Shown here piece after piece: positions 57,772 through 64,000 of a stretch of 64,000 nucleotides of DNA; the stretch's first letter is position 1; each line of letters opens with the position of its first letter. The position numbers and the translations under genes are program-made. The notes beneath the pieces were generated by a model that saw only the letters and a list, made by a program, of their open reading frames with translations, did no database searches and was not told the origin of the DNA. The stretch covers positions 4,216,001 to 4,280,000 of the forward strand of contig NZ_AP022588.1 in assembly GCF_010731735.1 (NCBI RefSeq), written 5' to 3'. This DNA comes from Mycolicibacterium sediminis. Lineage in GTDB: Bacteria > Actinomycetota > Actinomycetes > Mycobacteriales > Mycobacteriaceae.

Positions 57772-60672
57772 CTACTCCAGGGGATCCCGTTCGTCGGGTG
57801 CGTCCTGCGCGGTGTGCCGTCCACTCGGCGTGCCCTTGGCGGCGAGCGCGAGTTCGCGGGTCCGGCGATCGGGGCGTTGCCGGACGTTGAGCGGCCACCA
57901 GAACCAGCGGCCCAGCAGCGCCGCGATCGACGGTGTCATGAACGATCGGATCACCAGGGTGTCGACGAGCAGGCCGAGGCCGATGGTGGTGCCCACCTGG
58001 GCCATCACCTTCAGGTCACTGATCGCGAACGACATCATCGTGAACGCGAACACCAGACCGGCCGACGTCACGACGCTGCCGCTGCCGGCGATCGCGCGGA
58101 TGATGCCGGTGTTCAAACCGGCGTCGCGTTCCTCCTTGAACCGCGATACGAGCAGCAGGTTGTAGTCCGACCCCACCGCCAACAGGATGATCACCGACAT
58201 GGCGAGCACCAGCCAGTGCAGTTCGAGGCCGATGATGTGCTGCCACAACAAGACTGACAATCCGAAGGACGCGGCGAGCGACAGCACGACGGTACCGACG
58301 ATCACCAGCGCGGCGACCGCGGCGCGGGTGATGATCAGCATGATGATGAAGATCAGGCAGATGGCCGAGATCGCCGCGATGACGAGGTCGTAGTTGGAGC
58401 CGTCGCGCATGTCCTTGTACGTCGCGGCGGTACCGCCGAGGTAGATCTTCGACGTCTCGAGCGGTGTTCCCTTGATGGCCTCGAACGCGGCGTTCTTGAT
58501 CTGCTCGATGTGCGAGATGCCTTCGGGCGTCGCGGGATCACCCTGGTGAGAGATGATGAACCGCACGGCCTTTCCGTCGGGGGAGACGAACTGCTTGAGG
58601 CCACGCTTGAAGTCGGGGTTGTCGAACACCTCGGGTGGCAGATAGAAGGAGTCGTCGATCTTGGAGTCGTCGAAGGCCCTGCCGATGGCGTTCGGGTCGG
58701 ACTGCTGCCTGTCCTGCAGGCTCTGCTGACCTTCCTGCGTCGCGTAGTTCGTCATGATCTGGTCGCGGTTGCGTTCCTGTGTGGCGATCTGCGGTGGCAG
58801 GAGCGCAAGCAGTTTCGGTTGCAGCGCATTGATCTTGTCGAGGCTGGCCGTCGTCTGACCGAGCAGGTCGGACAGCTCGCTGATCCCGTCGAGCGCGTCG
58901 AACAGCGATCGAATCGTGTAGCAGACGGGGATGTCGTAGCAGTGCGGTTCCCAGTAGAAGTAGCTCCGGATGGGCCGGAAGAAGTCGTCGAAGTTGGCGA
59001 TCTTGTCCCGCAGGTCATTGGTGACTACCACGGTCTGCTTCAACAGGTCGGTCTGTTCCTGCTGCGCGTTGGCGCTCTGAGATTGCAGGGTCAACTGCTG
59101 GCGCAGGATGTCGATGGAGTTGTTGATGTCGGCGGCCTGCACCAGCAGGTCGGCCGTGCGCTGCTGGGCATAGGACTGGCCGAGCTTCTGATTCACACCC
59201 TGCTGACCGACGATGTACGGGATGGAACTGCCCTCGATGGGCGTGCCGAGCGGCCGGGTGATTGTCTGCACCCGCGCGATGCCGGGCAGGTGGAAGACGT
59301 CCTTGGCGACCCGGTCGACGATGAGCATGTCGGTGGAGTTGCGCAGATCGTGGTCGGCCACGAGCATCAGCACCTCGGGATTGAGCCGCGCCTGCGGAAA
59401 GTGCTTCGACGCAGCGGCGTACCCGATGTTCGCCTCGACGTCCGCCGGCAGGTACTTCTTGTCGTCGTAGCTGGTGGCGTACGACGGCAGTGCGAGCAGA
59501 CCGACCAGCGTCACGGCAAGCGACGCGAGCAGAATCGGGCCGGGCCACCGAACCACAGCCGTGCCGATCCGCCGCCATCCCCGATTGCGGGTCTCCCGCT
59601 TGGGTTCCAGCAGTCCGAACCGGGAGGCGATGGTCATCAGCGCCGGCGCCAGCGTCAGCGCCGCCATGGTCACCACGAACATGCCTATGGCCAGGGGGAT
59701 GCCGAGGCTCTGGAAGTAGGGGAGTCGGGTGAAGTGCAGGCACAGTGTCGCGCCGGCGATCGTCAGGCCCGATCCCATGATGACGTGGGCGGTGCCGTGG
59801 TACATCACGTAGAACGCGTCTTCTCGGCTGTCGCCGAGGTTGCGCGCCTCGTGATATCGACCGACCAGGAAGATCGCGTAGTCGGTGGCCGCGGCAATCG
59901 CCAACAGCGTCAACAGGTTTACCGCGAAGGTCGACAGTTCGATGATGTGGTGGTAGCCCAGGAATGCCACCACTCCACGCGCGATGGCCAACTCGAGCAC
60001 CACCGTCAGCAGCACGATGAGCACCGTCACGATGGAGCGGTAGACCAGCAGCAGCATGGTCACGATGACCACGAAGGTCAGCGCCGTGACGAGCTGCAGG
60101 CTCTTGTCACCGGCATGCTGCTGGTCGGAGTTCAGCGGTCCCGCTCCGGTCACGTAGACCGTCAGCCCCGGTGGCGGCGGGTGAGCGGCGACGATGTCGC
60201 GCACCGCTTCCACGGACTCGTTGGCGAGCGTCTCACCTTGGTTGCCGGCGATGTACAGCTGGACGTAGGCCGACAGGTTGTCCGCACTCTGCGAGCCGGA
60301 CGACGTCAGCGGGTCGCCCCACAGGTCCTGGATGTGCTGGATGTGGGTGGTGTCCTTGCGGAGGTCCGCAACCAGGCCGTCGTAGTACTCGTGGTCTTGC
60401 GCGTCGAGCGGCTTGTCGCTCTCCAGGACGATCATCGCGGAGCTGTTGGAGTCGTACTCGTCGAACAGCTTTCCCACCAGCTGGGTGGCCTGCAGCGACG
60501 GAGCATCGTTCGGGGTCAGCGACGTCGAGTTGGCCGCTCCCACGACCTCGAGCTGCGGCACGATGACGTTGACGAGCGCCGTCAGAGCGAGCCAGGCCAA
60601 CAGCACCGGCACGCAGAACAGCCGCAGGAAGCGGGGCACCCGGGCGCGCCGGTCGGTTCGGAGATCGCTCAT
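57772..60672 (-). CDS. mmpL: MmpL-family RND transporter
   Basis: A 966-residue mycobacterial membrane protein large with two RND-type halves and about 12 membrane helices. Proton-relay DY pairs are present in [20 protein letters not shown] (helix 4) and [20 protein letters not shown] (helix 10). A long periplasmic loop with Gln-rich coiled coil carries [13 protein letters not shown], whose Cys pair marks the MmpL4/5-type subgroup. It exports lipids, siderophores or drugs together with MmpS. ATG 60672 overlaps the mmpS stop (ATGA). The C-terminal tail is short and cytosolic. Confidence 0.95.
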   Translation of the reverse strand: MSDLRTDRRARVPRFLRLFCVPVLLAWLALTALVNVIVPQLEVVGAANSTSLTPNDAPSLQATQLVGKLFDEYDSNSSAMIVLESDKPLDAQDHEYYDGLVADLRKDTTHIQHIQDLWGDPLTSSGSQSADNLSAYVQLYIAGNQGETLANESVEAVRDIVAAHPPPPGLTVYVTGAGPLNSDQQHAGDKSLQLVTALTFVVIVTMLLLVYRSIVTVLIVLLTVVLELAIARGVVAFLGYHHIIELSTFAVNLLTLLAIAAATDYAIFLVGRYHEARNLGDSREDAFYVMYHGTAHVIMGSGLTIAGATLCLHFTRLPYFQSLGIPLAIGMFVVTMAALTLAPALMTIASRFGLLEPKRETRNRGWRRIGTAVVRWPGPILLASLAVTLVGLLALPSYATSYDDKKYLPADVEANIGYAAASKHFPQARLNPEVLMLVADHDLRNSTDMLIVDRVAKDVFHLPGIARVQTITRPLGTPIEGSSIPYIVGQQGVNQKLGQSYAQQRTADLLVQAADINNSIDILRQQLTLQSQSANAQQEQTDLLKQTVVVTNDLRDKIANFDDFFRPIRSYFYWEPHCYDIPVCYTIRSLFDALDGISELSDLLGQTTASLDKINALQPKLLALLPPQIATQERNRDQIMTNYATQEGQQSLQDRQQSDPNAIGRAFDDSKIDDSFYLPPEVFDNPDFKRGLKQFVSPDGKAVRFIISHQGDPATPEGISHIEQIKNAAFEAIKGTPLETSKIYLGGTAATYKDMRDGSNYDLVIAAISAICLIFIIMLIITRAAVAALVIVGTVVLSLAASFGLSVLLWQHIIGLELHWLVLAMSVIILLAVGSDYNLLLVSRFKEERDAGLNTGIIRAIAGSGSVVTSAGLVFAFTMMSFAISDLKVMAQVGTTIGLGLLVDTLVIRSFMTPSIAALLGRWFWWPLNVRQRPDRRTRELALAAKGTPSGRHTAQDAPDERDPLE

Positions 60673-61103
60673 GCCGACTTCACCAAGCACGAGACCTGAG
60701 CGTTGACCCCGCTCGACGATTGCTCGTCTCGCACCTCGTCGTCGACGACGACGCGGCAGCCGATGCTGTCACCGTCACCCTGGGCGATGATGGTGGCGCT
60801 GGCCGACGGCTTGGTGGTGCGCAGCGTGATCGTCCACGGCAGGGGGGCGTCGTCGACTCGCTGCGGCGTTGCGTCGAGGTCGAGGTAGTTGATGGTCGCC
60901 ACGGCGCCTGCCATTCCGAAGATCTCGTAGGTCACGACCTTGGGATTGAACGGTTCGGCGTCGTCGGCCAAACCTGCCCCCGGCCGGGTGATCTCGTTGT
61001 TCGATCCGAACAGACCGTGCATCCGGTACACCACCACGCCGGCGAGCAGGACCACCACCACGATGAGCAGCGGAATCCAGGCCCGCTTGACGATCCCGAC
61101 CAC
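60669..61103 (-). CDS. mmpS: MmpS-family accessory membrane protein
   Basis: A 144-residue MmpS: one N-terminal membrane anchor ([20 protein letters not shown] in part) and a periplasmic beta domain with [19 protein letters not shown] and a C-terminal [13 protein letters not shown] (two Cys, one in DSIGCRVVV). It is the partner of the downstream MmpL. GTG at 61103 begins the standard [13 protein letters not shown]-type N-terminus. The promoter region is shared with a divergent TetR gene, like other mmpS/mmpL pairs in which TetR loss raises efflux. Confidence 0.94.
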   Translation of the reverse strand: MVGIVKRAWIPLLIVVVVLLAGVVVYRMHGLFGSNNEITRPGAGLADDAEPFNPKVVTYEIFGMAGAVATINYLDLDATPQRVDDAPLPWTITLRTTKPSASATIIAQGDGDSIGCRVVVDDEVRDEQSSSGVNAQVSCLVKSA

Positions 61104-61330
61104 TGAGGCCCTTCCTGTTCGACCCGCTCACCGCGAGGTGCCGAGCCGTTCCGCAGCCGCCGGCACAGGGCCGCACCGCGCTTTGATTAGCTGAGCGAAC
61201 ATTAAGGGTTTGATGCCCATTCGGCAAGCCAACCGGCTAACTTGACCTAGTCGATCGTTTGGACGTCGACCCCGGCGCCGATTGCGCGGGCTACGGTGAC
61301 TGCTCATTCAGGGCACCCGGAAGGGGCGAC

Positions 61331-61909
61331 GTGGCGAAACCTGCAGCACCGCGAGGCCTGGCACGTGGGCGGGTACTCGAGGCCGCGCTCGCCCTGTTCG
61401 CCGAGCACGGGGTGCACGGCACCTCGCTGCAGATGATCGCCGACCGCGTCGGCGTCGGCAAGGCCGCCGTCTACTACCAGTTCCGCTCCAAGGAGGACAT
61501 CGTCCTGGAGGTCATCCGGCCCACCATCGAGGACATGGCCCGGGTGATCCGGACCGCCGGAGCGCTACCCGATCCGGAGCAGCGCCGCGTCGTCGCCGTC
61601 AGCGGACTGGTCGAAATGCTGGTGCGGAATCGGCAGCTGGCCGTCATCTTCCACGGGGATCCCGCCATCGACCAGATCATGAACGACGAGCCCGACTTCA
61701 AGGCCGTGGCCGACGGGCTCCGCGAGATCGTCGAAGGGCCGGAACGCAACACGACCGAGCGGATCAACTGTTCAGTGTTCCTGTCCGGGGTCGGCAGGGC
61801 GGCCGCGGATCCCGAATTGGCCGACATCGACGACGCCGATCTGCATCGCGCGCTGCTGGAGCTGTCCGGCAGGATCCTCGCACCCGCCACGGAGGCTGCG
61901 GCGCGCTGA
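61331..61909 (+). CDS. TetR-family regulator, divergent from mmpS-mmpL
   Basis: A 192-residue TetR regulator. HTH: LARGRVLEAALALFAEHGVHGTSLQMIADRVGVGKAAVYYQFRSKEDIVLEV (seen in parts: MIADRVGVGKAAVYYQFRSK). The ligand domain is of normal length and helical. GTG 61331 has GGAAGGGG upstream; the ATG at 61259 adds a Cys/Gly-rich stretch not typical of the family. The 227-base divergent promoter region contains no perfect long palindrome, only imperfect AT-rich arms near 61190-61250. It is the likely repressor of the mmpS-mmpL pair. Confidence 0.9.
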   Translation: MAKPAAPRGLARGRVLEAALALFAEHGVHGTSLQMIADRVGVGKAAVYYQFRSKEDIVLEVIRPTIEDMARVIRTAGALPDPEQRRVVAVSGLVEMLVRNRQLAVIFHGDPAIDQIMNDEPDFKAVADGLREIVEGPERNTTERINCSVFLSGVGRAAADPELADIDDADLHRALLELSGRILAPATEAAAR

Positions 61910-61915
61910 CGGCCA

Positions 61916-62719
61916 TCACGACTCCCGGGCCTGGTGGATTCGACTCTCGATCTCCCGGTAGGCCCTAACTCGCGCCAGCACCGCGTCGGCCGCCGAGTTC
62001 TCCGGCTGCGGACCGGGAGCGGCCTCGATCCCGTACAGCATGGCGCCCAGGCGTCCGTGCAACTCAGCGCGCTGCTCCGCGGTCCTGGCGTCGACACGTC
62101 GCTCGTGAAGTGTCTGATCGATGCGGCGCGCTTCCGCGGAGCACTGACCGATGAGTTCCGCCCGTTCGAGTGCGGCGCGTTCGAGCGTGGCCGCGGTGGT
62201 CGTCGCCTCCGCGACCATCCGGCGGTCGTCGGGTCCGGGTTTCGTCAACGCGGACAACTGACCGGCGGTGTCCCGCAGGGCTCGCGCTTGCCGGAAGCCC
62301 TCGGTGATCTCCCGGATGTCGGCGGAGAAGTCGACGTCACCCAGCCAGCCAGCTCGAGCTGCCTCCGATTCGGCGACGCGCATCGCCGCGGCCAGGGCGG
62401 ATTCCACACGGGATGCGTTCTGAGTGCCGAGGGCCGTGACCCGCTCCTGCTTCTCCCTGAGCGCCGCCGCTTCCCGGGCACGCTTGGCCGCGGCCACCTC
62501 CGCCTTCCGCTGAACCTCTGCACGCGCTTCCGCGGCGGCGCGGCGTTGCTGGGTTTCGGACACCACGTGGGCCGTGCCCCATGCGAGTAGTGCCACCGCC
62601 ACGAGGATGCCGAGGGTGATCCACACTTCTTTGGGCACGAGCGACACCACGAAGATGACGCCGACGATGAGAGCGGAGACCGCCTTGACCGGTCCGTCGT
62701 CCTGGTTGTTCCTGGCCAT
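61916..62719 (-). CDS. membrane protein with cytosolic coiled coil, function unknown
   Basis: A 267-residue protein with a short charged N-terminus, one hydrophobic hairpin of two segments (VSALIVGVIFVVSLVP, WITLGILVAVALLAWGTA; residues about 12-50) and a long Ala/Glu/Arg-rich coiled coil (QRRAAAEARAEVQRKAEVAA in part) followed by helical repeats to the end. ATG 62719 starts MARNNQDDG; the longer frame upstream is non-coding. It converges with the TetR gene six bases past its stop. No family was recognised; the topology suggests a scaffold or envelope-associated protein. Confidence 0.75.
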   Translation of the reverse strand: MARNNQDDGPVKAVSALIVGVIFVVSLVPKEVWITLGILVAVALLAWGTAHVVSETQQRRAAAEARAEVQRKAEVAAAKRAREAAALREKQERVTALGTQNASRVESALAAAMRVAESEAARAGWLGDVDFSADIREITEGFRQARALRDTAGQLSALTKPGPDDRRMVAEATTTAATLERAALERAELIGQCSAEARRIDQTLHERRVDARTAEQRAELHGRLGAMLYGIEAAPGPQPENSAADAVLARVRAYREIESRIHQARES

Positions 62720-62850
62720 TCGTCCCCCCTCGTCGGGTGACGACGACCGCCGTGACGAACGACGACGCACCACCCCGAATCTCCCCGTGGCGATCAGGGT
62801 AGGAGCGGTCACCGACAACGCCCGTCGACGAGCCCCGCCGGGCGACGGGC

Positions 62851-64000
62851 CTAGCCGGGAGTGCGAGCCCGTCGGTTGCCCGAGACCACCCGCGTCAGAA
62901 TCGACGGGCGGAGCACGTCGGTGGGTCGTCCGAGAAGTTGCATCTGCCGATAGACGGTCTCCGCGACGCCCACGTCGGATCCGGCGGCCGCATAAATTCT
63001 GTCCATCCCGACGTTCACCGCCTTCTGCAGCGACGTCGGCCCGGCGGCCGACGGGATGATGGCCCAGTCGAGGAAGCGGTTCGACCACCAGATCGGCGAC
63101 AGCTTGGTCGCGGCCGCTCGAAAGAAGCGCCGGCTCAACCCTTCCGGCCCGTCGCGCAGGCAGCTCCTCAGCGCCACGGCCTGCAGCGCGGCCGAGGTCA
63201 TTCCCTGGCCATAGACGGGGTTGAAGCTGCACAGCGCATCGCCCATGACGAGAAGGCCGTCGGGGAACCTGCCGAGACGGTCGTAGCGCCGCCAGATGCT
63301 CACCGGATATCGCTGCGTGCGCATCTCACCGCGCGCTTCGCCCGACCGTAACGCCGCCATGACGTGCGCCGGGACGAAGCGCTCGACCGCTTCGAGGAAG
63401 GCGGTGGACTCGGTGGGTGTCGTGCGCCCGGCCAATCCGATCAGCGTGACGATGACGGTGTCGTCCTCGTACGCCATGATCCCGATGCCCTCGGGCCGGC
63501 GCAGCGTCGGAACGGCCAGGACCACTTTCTCATCGAGGTCGCCGGGACGGATACCGAACAACTGACTGGAATAGCTGAGGTTGACGTCGTACCTGGTCTC
63601 GCCGGGACGGTCGAACCCCTGCGACTCGAGGAACGCCGGGATGCTAGCCGCGCGACCGGTGGTGTCGACGACCAGGTCGCCCTCGAGAAGCCGCTCGTCG
63701 CCGGTGGCGCGAGCCACCACCCGGGTGCCGATGACGCGTCCCTGCGGACCCATGACCGGTTCGACGACGTCGTGGCCGTCCAGCACGCGGACGTGGGCGA
63801 TCCCGCGGACTCGCGCCCGCACCACCGCCTCGAGCAGCGGGCGACTGGCCAGGCAGATGACCATGTCGTCGGACCGCGTGAACCGTCCCGACTGACAGAA
63901 GACGACGTCACCGACGCCGAGATGGAACTCCGAGGGATCGCCGGTCCCCCTCGTCACGACGGCGCCGACTGACTCGAGTTCGTCGATGATGCCGGGGAAC
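62851..64000 (-). CDS. FAD-dependent monooxygenase/geranylgeranyl-reductase-like protein, partial at right edge
   Basis: The frame is open to the window end, so the N-terminus with the FAD GxGxxG motif is missing; 382 residues are visible. Internal signs: SRPLLEAVVRARVR, GDLVVDTTGRAASIPAFLE (DG-type motif with VDTTGR) and GLLVMGDALCSFNPVYGQGMTSAALQA (GD motif, in part). This fits class A flavoprotein oxidoreductases of the 2-polyprenyl-6-methoxyphenol hydroxylase type, common in actinobacteria. An apparent GTG start at 63957 is internal, since coding-like sequence (GIIDELESVGAV) continues upstream. Substrate unknown. Confidence 0.88.
   Translation of the reverse strand, partial: FPGIIDELESVGAVVTRGTGDPSEFHLGVGDVVFCQSGRFTRSDDMVICLASRPLLEAVVRARVRGIAHVRVLDGHDVVEPVMGPQGRVIGTRVVARATGDERLLEGDLVVDTTGRAASIPAFLESQGFDRPGETRYDVNLSYSSQLFGIRPGDLDEKVVLAVPTLRRPEGIGIMAYEDDTVIVTLIGLAGRTTPTESTAFLEAVERFVPAHVMAALRSGEARGEMRTQRYPVSIWRRYDRLGRFPDGLLVMGDALCSFNPVYGQGMTSAALQAVALRSCLRDGPEGLSRRFFRAAATKLSPIWWSNRFLDWAIIPSAAGPTSLQKAVNVGMDRIYAAAGSDVGVAETVYRQMQLLGRPTDVLRPSILTRVVSGNRRARTPG

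Noticed and set aside
58510-60699. 729-residue plus-strand frame opposite mmpL
   Set aside because: Antisense shadow of the mmpL codons; it has no domain motif or credible start.
63955-63957. GTG 63957 as the start of the right-edge flavoprotein
   Set aside because: The frame stays open to 64000 with coding-like residues and the N-terminal FAD motif is missing, so the gene is cut by the window.
1-64000. CRISPR array, prophage genes or intact insertion sequence
   Set aside because: No regularly spaced repeats, transposase, integrase or phage structural gene could be recognised in any frame inspected.

Overview
The window comes from a high-GC actinobacterium, most probably a rapidly growing mycobacterium (Mycolicibacterium-like). 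The clearest markers are an MmpS-MmpL membrane transport pair, F420-family flavin proteins (PPOX and Ddn-like), an MmyB-type XRE regulator, a GAF-ANTAR protein, many TetR/GntR/PucR regulators and pervasive ATGA/GTGA gene overlaps. It reads as accessory metabolism: blocks of catabolic genes, each with its own regulator and often a visible operator palindrome. No CRISPR array, rRNA operon, complete tRNA, prophage structural gene or transposase gene was found.

Layout. 1-3937 (minus): five overlapping redox genes (two NDH-2-like FAD enzymes, cupin, NmrA-like, SDR) behind a GTTGCATGCAAC palindrome. 4317-5714: an SDR and a frameshifted PPOX gene. 6246-6327: a 3' fragment of a tRNA-Pro(GGG) gene with its terminator, probably the end of an integrated element that extends to the left. 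6400-9348: reductase, SRPBCC protein, CheB-type methylesterase, GAF-ANTAR protein and a 49-residue ORF. 9606-15706: AGE-type sugar isomerase, FadR-like GntR regulator, NanT-like MFS transporter, DapA/NanA-like lyase and GMC oxidoreductase, with three copies of a CWGATATCYG operator. 15844-20959: AcoR-like activator, CGNR protein, XRE regulator and a long IlvD with a strong operator between the last two. 20989-25039: small and housekeeping-type genes. 25141-30600: DUF1989 protein, Old Yellow Enzyme, PucR regulator, NCS1 permease and VOC protein, which look like a pathway for an N-heterocycle or ureide. 30652-32595: short TetR, a 120-residue partner and an SGNH hydrolase.

32621-39721: a 6-gene catabolic module (decarboxylating dehydrogenase, LysR, MHS transporter, Ldh-type dehydrogenase, lactonase-type amidohydrolase, FAH hydrolase) plus a 55-residue secreted protein, bracketed by two direct copies of an intergenic repeat. 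39735-47111 (minus): an aromatic meta-cleavage-type operon (FAH hydrolase, VOC dioxygenase, flavin hydroxylase, AceE/transketolase-like E1) with a PucR-like regulator. 47167-49887: NmrA-like protein, SDR and a TetR carrying an extra transposase-type HTH, with a TTGCATTTGAAATGCAA operator.

49895-57758 is the most interesting block. A TetR gene, an amidase-signature hydrolase and a three-part kinase/M23-like/phospho-lyase fusion share two nearly identical 20-bp operators, and an acyltransferase and an agmatine deiminase are attached. Together they could release, phosphorylate and deaminate an amino-alcohol, for example ethanolamine from N-acylethanolamines. 57772-64000 holds mmpL-mmpS with a divergent TetR, a membrane coiled-coil protein and a truncated FAD monooxygenase.
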